Below the pieces are notes generated by a model. It did no database searches. It was not told where the DNA came from and saw only the letters and a program-made list of their open reading frames with translations. This document shows, in pieces, positions 38,386 to 47,841 of a DNA stretch of 64,000 nt. Both the position numbers and the translations under genes were made by a program. How positions within the stretch are numbered: position 1 is the stretch's first letter; the number at the start of each line of letters is the position of its first letter. Source of the DNA: Chloroflexota bacterium (lineage in GTDB: Bacteria > Chloroflexota > Dehalococcoidia > Tepidiformales > Tepidiformaceae); the NCBI GenBank assembly GCA_016234445.1, contig JACRBT010000004.1:186001-250000 (forward strand). The letters run 5' to 3'.

Positions 38386-40059
38386 ATGCCCTACGACACC
38401 CGCCAGCACAGCCGCGTCATGCTCGACGGCCCCGGGCGCGCCCCGGCCCGCTCCTACCTCTACGCCATCGGGCTGGAGGCGGAGGAAATCCGCCGGCCCC
38501 TCGTGATGGTCGCCCACAGCTGGATTGGGACCATGCCCTGCAACTTCAACCAGCGCGAACTCGCGGCGAAGGTGATGGACGGCGTCCGCGCGGCAGGCGG
38601 AACCCCCCTCGAAGTGAACACCGTCTCAATCAGCGACGGCATGTCGATGGGCACCGAGGGCATGAAGGCCTCGCTCATCAGCCGCGAACTCATCGCCGAC
38701 TCGATCGAACTCGTGGGCGTGGGCTACTCCTTCGACGCTGCCGTGATCATCGTCGGCTGCGACAAGACCATCCCGGCGGGGGCCATGGCGGCGGCGCGGC
38801 TGAACATCCCGGCGGTGATGCTCTACGGCGGTTCGATCGCACCCGGGTCGTACCGGGGGCACGACGTCACCGTGCAGGACGTCTTCGAGGCCGTCGGGCA
38901 GCACGCCGCCGGGAAGATGACGGACGCGGAGCTGGACGCGCTCGAACGGGTCGCCTGCCCGGGGGCGGGGGCCTGCGGCGCCCAGTACACCGCGAACACG
39001 ATGGCGACCGTGATCGAATTCATCGGGCTGGCAGCGATGGGAAGCGGCACCGTCGGCGCCACGGACCCCCGCAAGGAGAAAGTCGCCTTCCGCACCGGCG
39101 AACTCGTGATGGACGTGCTCAAGCGCGGCGTGAGGCCCTCCGACATCCTCACCCGCGAGGCGTTCGAAAACGGGATCGCCTGCGCCGCCGCGACCGGGGG
39201 TTCGACGAACGTCGTCCTCCACCTGACCGCGATGGCGGCGGAGGTCGGGATCAAGCTCGAAGTCGACGACTACGACCGGGTGAGCAACGCGACGCCCCTG
39301 ATCGGTGACCTTCGACCCGGCGGCCGTTACGTCGCTCTGGACATGGACCGCGCCGGCGGCACGCCCCTCCTGGCCAAGCGCCTCGTGGACGCCGGCAAGC
39401 TCCACGGCGGCGCCATGACCGTCACCGGCAAGACCATCGCCGAGGAAGCGGCGGCCGCGGTCGAGACGCCGGGCCAGGACGTCATCGTGCCGGTGGAGTC
39501 GCCCCTGAAGCCGACCGGCGGCCTCGTCATCCTGAAGGGGAACCTGGCGCCGGAAGGGTGCGTCATCAAGGTCGCCGGGCACGAACGGCTCGAACATCGG
39601 GGCCCGGCGCGGGTGTTCGAACGGGAAGAGGACGCCTTCGCCGCAGTCTCCGAACGGACGATCAGGGCCGGCGACGTGATGGTCATCCGGAACGAGGGTC
39701 CGAAGGGCGGCCCCGGCATGCGCGAGATGCTCGGGGTGACGGCGGCGCTCGTCGGCGAGGGCCTGGGCGAAACCGTCGCGTTGCTCACCGACGGGCGCTT
39801 CAGCGGCGCAACCCGTGGGCTCATGGCCGGGCACGTCGCCCCCGAGGCGGCGGTCGGCGGGCCGATCGCGCTCGTCCGCGAGGGCGACATCATCAACATC
39901 GACATCCCCAACCGGCGCCTCGACCTGGAGGTAGGGCAGGCTGAGTTGGACCGCCGGAAGGCCACCTGGAAGGCCCCGGAGCCAAAGTACAAGCGCGGCG
40001 TGTTCGCGAAGTACGCGCGGGGCGTATCGAGCGCCTCGGAGGGCGCGGTCACGCGGTAG
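38386..40059 (+). CDS. ilvD: Dihydroxy-acid dehydratase
   Basis: 557 residues. Fe-S ligands in [23 protein letters not shown] and [16 protein letters not shown], and C-terminal [21 protein letters not shown] carrying the catalytic Ser. It dehydrates dihydroxyacids to 2-oxo acids in valine, isoleucine and leucine synthesis. Three cysteines in the expected places favour IlvD over sugar-acid dehydratases. Followed 5 nt later by the TfoX-N gene. Confidence 0.97.
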   Translation: MPYDTRQHSRVMLDGPGRAPARSYLYAIGLEAEEIRRPLVMVAHSWIGTMPCNFNQRELAAKVMDGVRAAGGTPLEVNTVSISDGMSMGTEGMKASLISRELIADSIELVGVGYSFDAAVIIVGCDKTIPAGAMAAARLNIPAVMLYGGSIAPGSYRGHDVTVQDVFEAVGQHAAGKMTDAELDALERVACPGAGACGAQYTANTMATVIEFIGLAAMGSGTVGATDPRKEKVAFRTGELVMDVLKRGVRPSDILTREAFENGIACAAATGGSTNVVLHLTAMAAEVGIKLEVDDYDRVSNATPLIGDLRPGGRYVALDMDRAGGTPLLAKRLVDAGKLHGGAMTVTGKTIAEEAAAAVETPGQDVIVPVESPLKPTGGLVILKGNLAPEGCVIKVAGHERLEHRGPARVFEREEDAFAAVSERTIRAGDVMVIRNEGPKGGPGMREMLGVTAALVGEGLGETVALLTDGRFSGATRGLMAGHVAPEAAVGGPIALVREGDIINIDIPNRRLDLEVGQAELDRRKATWKAPEPKYKRGVFAKYARGVSSASEGAVTR

Positions 40060-40064
40060 CCCCC

Positions 40065-40394
40065 ATGGCCTATTCGACGACCCTTCGCGACGCCCTCGAC
40101 CCGGCGGTGATGACCCTGCCAGGGGTGAGCGCGCGGGCGATGTTCGGGGCACACTGCTACATGGTCGACGGCAAGATGTTCCTGATCCTCCTGGGCGACT
40201 CGCTCATCCTCAAGCCGGCAGCGGCGGACGAGGACACGCTCCGGGACGGGTTCGGGGCGGTCGCCTGGTCGCACCGGCCCGGGCAAACCTTTGGGCGCTT
40301 CATGGAAGTTGGGGCTGGCGCCTGCGCGGACACCGGGCGCATGATCCCCTTCATCCAGGACGCGTGCGAGGCACGACGAAGGGAGCGCAAGTGA
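40065..40394 (+). CDS. TfoX N-terminal domain protein
   Basis: 109 residues; ARAMFGAHCYMVDGKMFLIL and LILKPAAADE fit the TfoX-N domain (small alpha/beta fold), present alone in many bacteria without competence systems. Function unknown. It follows ilvD by 5 nt and its stop overlaps the GTG of the PH-domain gene, so it belongs to this transcript. Confidence 0.8.
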   Translation: MAYSTTLRDALDPAVMTLPGVSARAMFGAHCYMVDGKMFLILLGDSLILKPAAADEDTLRDGFGAVAWSHRPGQTFGRFMEVGAGACADTGRMIPFIQDACEARRRERK

Positions 40395-40960
40395 CACAGC
40401 CGCCAGCCGAAGCGCCGAAACCCGCGAAGCCCCCCCGGCTCCCGTTCGAACTGCAGGACGGCGAATACGTCCTCGTCTTCTGCCGCCGCCACTGGCTCTA
40501 CGTCTACCCGAAGCTGGTGGGGATGGCGCTCGTGGCCGTGCTGGGGCCGGTGCTGCTGGCGCTGGTCGTGTCGAAGACGGCGGGGATGGACGGGACAGCC
40601 GCGAAGGTGGTCTGGGTGATCATCGCGGCGTGGGCGGTCTACTGGGCGGTCCGGATGTACTTCACCTGGTTCCGCTACCACTACGACATCTGGGTCGTGA
40701 CGAACCAGCGCATCGTCGACTCGATCAGGCGGCACTGGTTCCACCACCAGATGGCGTCGGCCGACCTCGTCGACGTCGAGGACATCCGCGTCCACAAGGA
40801 AGGCGTGCTGCCGACCATGTTCAACTTCGGCGATGTACGCTGCCAGACGGCGGCGGAACAGCCCAACTTCATCCTCGCGGGGATACCGCGGCCCGCCGAC
40901 GTGCTCGGAGTCGTCGACCGCCACCGCGACGCGGCGCGGCGGGCGCTCCGCGGGGTGTGA
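40391..40960 (+). CDS. PH-domain membrane protein
   Basis: 189 residues. A proline-rich N-terminus, two membrane helices (about residues 40-62 and 71-90) and then a bacterial PH domain (HYDIWVVTNQRIVDS, DLVDVEDIRVHKEG, NFGDVRCQT). The start GTG overlaps the TfoX-N stop. Bacterial PH-domain membrane proteins are mostly of unknown role, possibly membrane stress. It overlaps the M23 gene start by one base (TGATG). Confidence 0.8.
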   Translation: MTQPPAEAPKPAKPPRLPFELQDGEYVLVFCRRHWLYVYPKLVGMALVAVLGPVLLALVVSKTAGMDGTAAKVVWVIIAAWAVYWAVRMYFTWFRYHYDIWVVTNQRIVDSIRRHWFHHQMASADLVDVEDIRVHKEGVLPTMFNFGDVRCQTAAEQPNFILAGIPRPADVLGVVDRHRDAARRALRGV

Positions 40961-41937
40961 TGGCAGCGCGGCGGACCGGCCGATGGGTCTTCCCGGTGCT
41001 GGCCGCGTTCTTCGCTCTTTCGAGTTTCGGTCTCCCGGCGGTAGATAGCCACGGCGAGGTCGGGGCAGCGGCAACCGATACCCCGGGGACGGCGGTGCTG
41101 GCGGGACTGGCGCTCGACGGGTTGCCGGCGCACCCGTCCGTCTCGACGACGCAGGTCTACCAGGGCGGCGCTGTCCGCATTTCCGTCGCGGCCGCGGCCA
41201 CGGGTTCGGTGACGATGCTCGGCCGGACCGCGGCCTTGCTGGACGGCGGCCAGGGCACGCTCGTGGCGATCCTGGGCGTGGGGACGGAGGACGCCGTCGG
41301 CCCAACGCCGCTGAGGGTGGACATCGTCGACCGCTGGGGGGAAGCCGCCCGCTTCGACGTGGCGGTCGAGGTCTTGCAGACGCAGTGGACCGTAGACTAC
41401 ATCGTGCTGCCACCGGGAGTGGGGGGTGGCCTGACCGCGGAGATCATCCAGGCGGAAGAGGACCGGCTGCGGGCGATCTACTCCGGCGTCACGGCGGTGC
41501 GGTGGGAAGGGATCTGGGTTGCGCCGGTGGACCTCGGCCTCTTCCCCATCAGCGGCTATTTCGGGGAGCAGCGGTCGTTCAACGGGGGACCGGTGTCCGG
41601 CCACCACGGCGGCACCGACATCGGCTCCCGTGCGGCGGGCCCCTCGATCGAAGGCGCCGCCGTGGCCGCGACGAACGCCGGCGTCGTCGTCCTCGCCGAG
41701 GAGATGGCCGTGCGCGGGAACATGGTCATCGTCGACCACGGCGGGGGCGTGTTTTCGGGCTACGCCCATCTCCAGCAGCTTGCCGTGGTCGCCGGCCAGC
41801 CGGTCGGGAAGGGCCAGGTGCTGGGCCACGCCGGGACTACGGGGCTTTCGACTGGGCCGCACCTCCACTGGGAACTCGCCGCCGGGGGCGTGCTGGTGGA
41901 CGGGTTGCGCTGGCTGGACGGGACGCAGGGGTTCTAG
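40960..41937 (+). CDS. Secreted M23 (LytM-type) metallopeptidase
   Basis: 325 residues. A signal peptide or N-terminal anchor (residues 1-35), a beta-rich middle part (VYQGGAVRISVAA, a chaperone-like fold), and a C-terminal M23 domain with HHGGTDIG (HxxxD zinc ligands) and TGPHLHWEL (HxH). It probably cuts cell-envelope peptides or organises a hydrolase. The ATG at 40960 overlaps the upstream stop; a GTG one codon earlier is possible. Confidence 0.9.
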   Translation: MAARRTGRWVFPVLAAFFALSSFGLPAVDSHGEVGAAATDTPGTAVLAGLALDGLPAHPSVSTTQVYQGGAVRISVAAAATGSVTMLGRTAALLDGGQGTLVAILGVGTEDAVGPTPLRVDIVDRWGEAARFDVAVEVLQTQWTVDYIVLPPGVGGGLTAEIIQAEEDRLRAIYSGVTAVRWEGIWVAPVDLGLFPISGYFGEQRSFNGGPVSGHHGGTDIGSRAAGPSIEGAAVAATNAGVVVLAEEMAVRGNMVIVDHGGGVFSGYAHLQQLAVVAGQPVGKGQVLGHAGTTGLSTGPHLHWELAAGGVLVDGLRWLDGTQGF

Positions 41938-41963
41938 TCCCTCCGGGCTTCCGTCGCGAAGAG

Positions 41964-42974
41964 TCAGCGGGCGAGGGCGAACTCCCCTGCGAGCAGTTCG
42001 TAGGAGCGCACCCGGGCGGCGAAGTCGTGGGTGATGGTCACGACGATGAATTCGTCGACCCCGCCGAATTCCGCCCCGAGTTCGAGCATGCGGTCGCGGC
42101 AGTGGCCGGGCGAGCCGTGAATCGACCGGCGGCGCGTGTAGCCGATGTAGTCGAGCTCGGCCTCGGTGTAGGCGAACGCCTTCGCTTCTTCGGGTGAAGG
42201 GATGCCGCCGCGCTGACCGTGGTTGTTGGCGATGCGCCACGACCAGCGGCTCCAGGAGAGGTGCTCGGCTTCTTCGTCCGTCTCTGCGCATGTGGCGGAT
42301 ATGGCGAGCGCGGCGCGCGGTTCGCTCAAGAACGGCGACGGCTCGAAGCGCTCACGGTAGCGGCGGATGACGTCCTCGCCGCCTTCGGGGCTGATGAAGT
42401 GGGCGAAACAGAAGCTCCAGCCGAGTTCGGCGGCGTAGTCGGCACTGGTCTGCGTCGAACCGAGCAGCCAGAGTTCCGGCATGGTCTCGCCTTCGGGCAT
42501 GGCGCGAATCCCGTGAAAGGGATGTTCCGGCGGGATGGTGCCCGAGAGGAACCCGTAGAGGTCGAGCAACTGGCCCGGGTAGTGTTCGACACCGAGCCTG
42601 CCGGGGCCGGTGGCCAGCGCGTCGGCGGTCCGGCGGTCGCTGCCGGGGGCGCGCCCGACGCCGAGGTCGATGCGGCCGGGATAGAGCGCTTCCAGCATCC
42701 GGAACTGTTCGGCGACCTTGAGCGGGCTGTAGTGCGGGAGCATGACGCCGCCGGAACCCACGCGGATGCGCTCCGTCCGGGCCGCGACCTGCCCGATGAG
42801 CACCTCCGGGGAGGCCGAGGCGAGCCCGCCGGAGCTGTGATGTTCGGCCAGCCAGTAGCGGCTGTAGCCGAGGCGGTCGCAGGCCTCGGCCAGGGCGATC
42901 GTCTCGCGGATGGCGCTGGTGGCGCTGCCGCCCTTGCTGATGGGTGACTGGTCGAGGACGCCGAGTGTGGTCAT
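41964..42974 (-). CDS. LLM-class flavin-dependent oxidoreductase (luciferase-like)
   Basis: 336 residues with the bacterial-luciferase TIM barrel of the MsnO8/YvbT-like subgroup: GVLDQSPISKGG, YWLAEHH, VGSGGVMLPHYSPLKVAEQF, and RIDLGVGRAPGSD. It uses FMN or F420, with an unknown substrate. Single gene, convergent with the M23 peptidase. The start follows GGCGGAAC. Confidence 0.9.
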   Translation of the reverse strand: MTTLGVLDQSPISKGGSATSAIRETIALAEACDRLGYSRYWLAEHHSSGGLASASPEVLIGQVAARTERIRVGSGGVMLPHYSPLKVAEQFRMLEALYPGRIDLGVGRAPGSDRRTADALATGPGRLGVEHYPGQLLDLYGFLSGTIPPEHPFHGIRAMPEGETMPELWLLGSTQTSADYAAELGWSFCFAHFISPEGGEDVIRRYRERFEPSPFLSEPRAALAISATCAETDEEAEHLSWSRWSWRIANNHGQRGGIPSPEEAKAFAYTEAELDYIGYTRRRSIHGSPGHCRDRMLELGAEFGGVDEFIVVTITHDFAARVRSYELLAGEFALAR

Positions 42975-43002
42975 GTTCCGCCAGGACGGGTGGGGTCAGG
43001 CG

Positions 43003-43011
43003 AGCATAGCA
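43003..43011 (-). promoter_or_regulatory. Extended -10 box of the LLM oxidoreductase gene
   Basis: Minus-strand TGC-TATGCT, 28 nt before the ATG at 42974. Confidence 0.45.
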
Positions 43012-43054
43012 GCCGGTCAGGGCAAACGCTGATGCCGCGCTGGGCCGGGGGCCG

Positions 43055-43060
43055 TAGAAT
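43055..43060 (+). promoter_or_regulatory. -10 box of a probable leaderless transcript (43068 gene)
   Basis: TAGAAT, then CCGGGCA and the ATG at 43068 (7-nt gap). No -35 match. Confidence 0.6.
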
Positions 43061-43067
43061 CCGGGCA

Positions 43068-44153
43068 ATGCCGGGTCCGACACGGGCTTCCATCACGCGG
43101 CTCCTGTTGCCGCTCGCCGCGAGCGTGATCGTGCTCGCCGGGGTGAAGCAGGCGGCCGGCATCCTCAACCCGCTTCTGCTCGCGCTCTTCATCCTCCTCG
43201 TGCTGGTGCCGATGTTGCGCTGGCTGCGCGAGCGGGGGCTGCCGGGCTGGCTGGCGGTGACAACGGTCGCCAGCTTCGTTCTCCTCGTCGGGGCGGTGGG
43301 GGTCACCTACACCGTCGTCACCGCGAAGGAGATCTCCGACAAGCTGCCGGAATACAAGGACCAGCTCGCGGAACGGCAGGAGACGGTCGAGAACTGGCTG
43401 GAAGAGCAGGGCGTGGACGTCGCCGCCCTCAAAGAGGACAACAACCTCGACGGTAACGACGCCCTCCAGTTCGCCGTGGACTTCGCGCTCGGGATGGCAT
43501 CGACGTTGACGAGCACGGTGCTGATGGGCGTGGTGCTCGTGTACCTCCTCGCGGAGTCGGCGGGGTACTCGAAACGGTTCCACCGGGCCATCGGTGAGCA
43601 GGCCCCGTTCCACCGGGCGCTGGAAGACTTCGCCCGCGACCTGGGGAAGTTCATGAACCTCCGGGCGTGGCTGGGCCTGATCGCCGCGATCTTCGACGCG
43701 ATCCTGCTGTGGGCGCTGGGGGTGGACTTCGCCGTCTTCTGGGGGGTCCTGTCCTTCGCGATGAGCTTCATCCCGAACGTTGGGTTCATCATCGCCCTGG
43801 TGCCCCCGACGGTCCTCGCCTTCATCGAATTCGGCGTGGTGAAGTCGCTGGTGGTGCTGGGCGGATACATCGCCATCAACTCTGGGATCGACTACATCGT
43901 CGCCCCCCGCATGCTGGGCCGGGGGCTGAACCTGTCGCCGCTCGTGACCTTCCTCGCGGTCGTCTTCTGGGCATGGATCCTCGGGGCGCCGGGGGCGTTC
44001 CTGGCGCTGCCGCTCACCCTCGCGATCAAGAAGCTGGTGTTGGAACAGTTCGAAGAGACGCGCTGGATCGCAGCGGTCATCGGCACCGACGACGGGGCCC
44101 GGCCTGCCGCCCTCGAACCAGCCGGCGAGGCCCCGGCGGACGCGGCGGGCTGA
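43068..44153 (+). CDS. AI-2E family transporter (PerM/YdiK-like)
   Basis: 361 residues with the family layout: two or three N-terminal membrane helices, a soluble helical segment (about residues 90-135), then five or more helices with VDFAVFWGVLSFAMSFIPNVG and the C-terminal LSPLVTFLAVVFWAWILG-type signature. Members export signals or ions; for relatives the substrate is often unknown. The start ATG is 7 nt after a -10 box. Convergent with the NUDIX gene. Confidence 0.9.
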   Translation: MPGPTRASITRLLLPLAASVIVLAGVKQAAGILNPLLLALFILLVLVPMLRWLRERGLPGWLAVTTVASFVLLVGAVGVTYTVVTAKEISDKLPEYKDQLAERQETVENWLEEQGVDVAALKEDNNLDGNDALQFAVDFALGMASTLTSTVLMGVVLVYLLAESAGYSKRFHRAIGEQAPFHRALEDFARDLGKFMNLRAWLGLIAAIFDAILLWALGVDFAVFWGVLSFAMSFIPNVGFIIALVPPTVLAFIEFGVVKSLVVLGGYIAINSGIDYIVAPRMLGRGLNLSPLVTFLAVVFWAWILGAPGAFLALPLTLAIKKLVLEQFEETRWIAAVIGTDDGARPAALEPAGEAPADAAG

Positions 44154-44171
44154 CCTGCCCCGGCCTGGAGC

Positions 44172-44741
44172 TCAGGGCGCGGCCGAGTTCCAGACGTCGA
44201 GGAAGTTGGTGAGCATCCGCGCCGTCGCGCCCCAGATCAGGTCCTCCTGCCACTGGTAAGAGGGGAAGACGTACTCGCGGCCATTGACGAGCCGCCGGTC
44301 GGGGATGAGCGTCGCCGGCTGCAGGAGGTGAGGGATGGGCACTTCCAGCAGGTAGGCGACCTCGTCGTCGCTGAAGCGCCAGTCGTAGGGGTACTGCTGG
44401 AGCCAGCCGACGAACGGCGTCACCCGGAAGTTGCTGACGGTCACCATGTCGTCGAGGCGGCCGAGGATCTCCACGTGCCCGGGGAGGACGCCGATCTCCT
44501 CGTGGGTTTCGCGCAGCGCCGTGAAGACAAGGTCGGGGTCGCCGGGGTCCCTGCCACCGCCGGGGAAGCTGATCTGGCCCTTGTGATCCTGGACGCGGTC
44601 CGTGCGCTTCTGAAAGACGATGTGCTGCTCGCCGGCGTGGTCGTAGATAAGGACAAGGACGGCGGCGGCCATCTTCCCGGGGTCGACTTCGATGACCTGG
44701 GGTTCGTAGGCCTCAAGTGCCCGGCGGAGCGAGTCTTTCAC
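44172..44741 (-). CDS. NUDIX hydrolase (CoA pyrophosphatase-like)
   Basis: 189 residues. NUDIX box in FPGGGRDPGDPDLVFTALRE followed by THEEIGV (REx2EE present). The YDHAGEQHIVFQKRT and FVGWLQQYPYDW stretches resemble CoaX-type YeaB/NUDT7 CoA diphosphatases. It likely hydrolyses CoA or acyl-CoA to phosphopantetheine and 3',5'-ADP. GTG at 44741 overlaps the upstream stop (GTGA), implying coupling. Confidence 0.88.
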   Translation of the reverse strand: MKDSLRRALEAYEPQVIEVDPGKMAAAVLVLIYDHAGEQHIVFQKRTDRVQDHKGQISFPGGGRDPGDPDLVFTALRETHEEIGVLPGHVEILGRLDDMVTVSNFRVTPFVGWLQQYPYDWRFSDDEVAYLLEVPIPHLLQPATLIPDRRLVNGREYVFPSYQWQEDLIWGATARMLTNFLDVWNSAAP

Positions 44742-45181
44742 CCAAACATGATATGACGGCGGCGGGTGGATTCGCGCAGTTCGTCCCAGATTTCCTCGTT
44801 GATGGCGGCCGCTTCCTCGCCGGGGAGAGTCTCGACGAGCGCCTGGACCTCGACAAGCATGCGGCGGAGCCGGTCGTTCTCGGCCTGGAGCTTCGAAACG
44901 TGGAGGTCGGCGTTCGGATTGGCGGCGATCTCCTGGAGCATCTTGCTGCGAATGGCGCCGGTGGGCATCGCCCGGGAGGCGCGGCGAAAGAGCGCGACCA
45001 TGGCGTCGTTCTCTTCGGCGAAGCGAGCGGCGGCGCGGTCGTACTCCTGGGCGAGCATGCTCAGGATGCCGGCGACGCTGCCGATGTTCTGCTGGGCGAA
45101 GGGCGTCTGGAGCTCCGGCGCGAGCTTGAGCATCAGGACGCCGGCCATGCCCATCATCACCTGCGGCGGTTGCGGCCTCAT
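44738..45181 (-). CDS. Helical hypothetical protein of the phosphotransferase operon
   Basis: 147 residues, entirely helical-looking, with a probable coiled coil in the C-terminal half (KLQAENDRLRRMLVEVQALVE). No family recognised. Its ATG overlaps the phosphotransferase stop (ATGA) and its stop overlaps the NUDIX start (GTGA), giving a tight three-gene unit of phosphotransferase, this protein and NUDIX. It may be a regulatory or scaffolding partner of the phosphotransferase. Confidence 0.7.
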   Translation of the reverse strand: MRPQPPQVMMGMAGVLMLKLAPELQTPFAQQNIGSVAGILSMLAQEYDRAAARFAEENDAMVALFRRASRAMPTGAIRSKMLQEIAANPNADLHVSKLQAENDRLRRMLVEVQALVETLPGEEAAAINEEIWDELRESTRRRHIMFG

Positions 45182-46197
45182 GCGCCCCTCCCGAGGCTCC
45201 GCAGGATGACCTCTTCCTGGAAGTTGAGGAGCCAGTAGGAGGTGGTGACCATGATCAGCTCCTGGGTGCGCCCGTCGGCATAGGACCGCGCGCCGGTCAG
45301 CCAGATTCCCTGCCCCTTGACCCCGCTGAAGACGTCCCACCAGCGGAGGGCCTTGCGATCGACCTTCATCCCGCTGGCCTTTTCGTAGACAGCGATGGCT
45401 TCGTCCTGGGCGACGATCCCGCCCTTCTTGCCGTCGCGCCCCCATTCCCAGACTTCGTGGCAGGACCAGGCGAGGTCCTCCATTGGGTCACCGAGGTGCG
45501 CCATCTCCCAGTCCAGGACTCCGTGGATGCCTTCGTCTGTATAGAGGAAGTTGCCGACGCGGTAGTCCCCATGGACGACCACCACCTTCTTTGCCGGCGG
45601 AGGCGGGTTCGCCCGAAGCCAGCGGATGGCGGCCCGGGTGATGGGGTTGGGGCTCTGCTCGTTCTTGTCGATCATGCCTTCCCAGTAGGCGAGCTCGCGC
45701 TTCCAGCATTCGTTGGCCGCGGGCACGGGGACGGCGGACTCGATCGGCGAGCCGCGCCAGTCGAAGCGCTGGATCTCGCCGAGGATCTCGTAGAAGCGCC
45801 GGGCGAGCATCGGCCGGGCGGCGTCGTAGCGGGGTTCGAGGATGACCCGCGGGTTGGAGTCGCAGCCGACGATGCGGTCCATGATGAAAAAGGCCGCGCC
45901 GAGGTGTTGCGGGTCCTGTTCGAGCCAGCGCATGCCGGGGACCGGGACACTGGTGCCGGCGTAGGCACGATAGAAGGCGTACTCAACTTCCCGTTCGGAT
46001 TCCACCAGCGACGCGGGCGGGTCGATGCGGACGATGAACGGGGATGTCTTCGGCTGCCCGGCTTCCGTCCACTCGGCGTCGTACATCCAGGTCTCCCGGG
46101 AAGCGCCGCCGGGGATGCGAAGGAGGTTCGTGACCTTGAGTCCGCTTGCCCCGGGGAGCCGGGGTTCCATGTAGCGTTCGAGGGCTGTCGCATCCAC
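45178..46197 (-). CDS. Phosphotransferase family protein (APH/choline kinase fold, ACAD10-like)
   Basis: 339 residues with the APH kinase fold: GGASRETWMYDAEW, the catalytic VVHGDYRVGNFL (HxDxxxxN) and GVLDWEMAHLGDPMEDLAW. This subgroup is commonly found beside acyl-CoA dehydrogenases and is thought to phosphorylate a hydroxyacyl-CoA-type intermediate rather than antibiotics. Nearby genes here are a helical protein and a CoA NUDIX hydrolase, which agrees with a CoA-linked role (inference). Confidence 0.87.
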   Translation of the reverse strand: MDATALERYMEPRLPGASGLKVTNLLRIPGGASRETWMYDAEWTEAGQPKTSPFIVRIDPPASLVESEREVEYAFYRAYAGTSVPVPGMRWLEQDPQHLGAAFFIMDRIVGCDSNPRVILEPRYDAARPMLARRFYEILGEIQRFDWRGSPIESAVPVPAANECWKRELAYWEGMIDKNEQSPNPITRAAIRWLRANPPPPAKKVVVVHGDYRVGNFLYTDEGIHGVLDWEMAHLGDPMEDLAWSCHEVWEWGRDGKKGGIVAQDEAIAVYEKASGMKVDRKALRWWDVFSGVKGQGIWLTGARSYADGRTQELIMVTTSYWLLNFQEEVILRSLGRGA

Positions 46198-46245
46198 CGA
46201 GCGGCATCGTGTCGTAGCCCGGACGGAGTGTCAAACGACGGCCGG

Positions 46246-47766
46246 TTATTCCAGCGCCGCGACCAGCGCAAGCGTGAGGAGGTCATAGCCAATTGCGAGG
46301 GGGTGGACGTCCGGGGTGGCGTCCAGCATGTGGGTGACGGCCCCCGCGCGGCCCTGGATCACCCCGAATCCGTCGGCGTAGCGGGCGCCGTTCTCCGCGG
46401 CGATCCCCCTCGCAAGGGCGTTGACCCGTTGGACCACCGCGTCGGTCTCCGCTTCGAGGCCAACGTCCGCCCCGAAGCCGATGCTGAAGGGGTTGTACAT
46501 GCCCAGGAAGACCACGGTCGCGCCCGGGGCGGCCTCCTTGACGCGCCGGAAGATGACCCGGAGGTTCCCCTCGTAGCCGGCGAGCGTCAGTTCGAGGCGC
46601 TCCTGGCAGGCAGGGGTGGTGACGGTCTCGCTGCAATCGGGGGAGTAGAGGTGGCCGAGAAGGTCGTTCGCCCCGATGTCGATGGTGACGTAGGCGACCC
46701 CGGTGGCCTTCATAAAGGCGATGGCGTCGGAGAGCTGACCGTCGCGGATGAGCCCACCCGAGGTCTGCCCGGAGACGCCGAAGTTGCGAAGGCCGTACTC
46801 CTTCCCGTCGCGAAGCTGGAGCTGGTTGTGGAAGCGGGAAACGTACCCATCGCGGGCGGCATCGACGCCCACGTTGGCCGCGAGCGAGTCCCCGAGGGCG
46901 ACGTAGTAGGGCGCGCTGCCGTGTTCGAGCGCATCGACGACGCCGGGGGGCACCCTTGCGGCCGGTGGCTTGAGCCGGTCCCCGAGCGCGGCGACATTCT
47001 CCGAGACGGCGGTCATCAGTGTGCCGAGGGTGACGAGTTCGCCGCCGCCCGTGAGCCCGACCACCACCACCCGGCCTTCACCGATGGCCACGGACTGGAC
47101 CTCGGCGCCGTGGGCAGCCAGCGTCTTGTTTACGTCGGTAGCCGATTCGATGAGGGTTTCGACGGCGCTGCGGGCGAACCCGGGGAGGGTGAAGTTCCCC
47201 ATGTGCACCCGGTCGACGCGGAAGTCGACCTCACCCGCGTTCACGCTCGCGCTGATGGCGCCGTCGGCCGTGACCCCTCCCTTCTTGAACAGCGCCCTGA
47301 ACTTGATCGTCCCCTGCCCGCCATCCTTGCCGTCGACAACCTCCAGGTCGACCCGGCGGAAGGGGTTGCTGTCGCTGCCGGCGAGCGTGTCCTGGAGGAC
47401 GGCGCCGAGTTCTGCGACGGTCATTTCGACGCGGAAGCCACCGGAGCCGTCGGCGGCGTCGAGCTTCGCCGTCGCGGATTCGAGGGCGACCGGGTCGGCG
47501 GCGTCGACGGGGCCGTCGTTGTTCGCGAGGGCGCTGAGGAGGCTGAGCGTGCTGTAGCCGCCGTAGAGGATGGAGCCGACGATGAGGACGCCGAAGGCCG
47601 CGGTGATCCACGTGAGGAACCGGCGGCCCCAGATGAACCCATACACGACGGCCGCGACCACAAGGAGGAAGAGGAACAGCGTCGGGATTTCGCCGACGGT
47701 GAAGAGCCCGAGGGGCATCACGGTGATGACGACCAGGATGCCAAGGACGATGACGAGGGCTCTCAT
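46246..47766 (-). CDS. Membrane-anchored SGNH/GDSL hydrolase with a lipid-binding-like middle domain
   Basis: 506 residues. Three membrane helices at the N-terminus (about 1-20, 28-46 and 52-78), then residues 110-240, which resemble DUF2993/LmeA-type (TULIP-like) lipid-binding proteins (TLPGFARSAVETLIESATDVNK, split here for length: the conserved helix is near 192-213). A C-terminal SGNH esterase follows, with GDS at 292-294, GAND at 365-368 and DVHP near the end. It probably deacylates or binds an envelope lipid or glycan. SD GGAGG before the ATG. Confidence 0.85.
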   Translation of the reverse strand: MRALVIVLGILVVITVMPLGLFTVGEIPTLFLFLLVVAAVVYGFIWGRRFLTWITAAFGVLIVGSILYGGYSTLSLLSALANNDGPVDAADPVALESATAKLDAADGSGGFRVEMTVAELGAVLQDTLAGSDSNPFRRVDLEVVDGKDGGQGTIKFRALFKKGGVTADGAISASVNAGEVDFRVDRVHMGNFTLPGFARSAVETLIESATDVNKTLAAHGAEVQSVAIGEGRVVVVGLTGGGELVTLGTLMTAVSENVAALGDRLKPPAARVPPGVVDALEHGSAPYYVALGDSLAANVGVDAARDGYVSRFHNQLQLRDGKEYGLRNFGVSGQTSGGLIRDGQLSDAIAFMKATGVAYVTIDIGANDLLGHLYSPDCSETVTTPACQERLELTLAGYEGNLRVIFRRVKEAAPGATVVFLGMYNPFSIGFGADVGLEAETDAVVQRVNALARGIAAENGARYADGFGVIQGRAGAVTHMLDATPDVHPLAIGYDLLTLALVAALE

Positions 47767-47800
47767 GGGCAGCCTCCGGGTTCCGGATGGGCACGGCGTC

Positions 47801-47841
47801 CCGGGCGCATTGTACGGGCGCGGTAGCCAGGCGCGCATGCG
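47801..47841. repeat. 41-bp direct repeat, copy A
   Basis: Matches 50437-50477 at 34 of 41 positions without gaps. The conserved blocks are CCGGGCGCATT, TACG, CGCGGT and GGCGCGCATGCG. On the minus strand it carries TACAAT (47809-47814), which is probably the -10 box of the SGNH hydrolase gene, 42 nt before its ATG. Confidence 0.6.
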
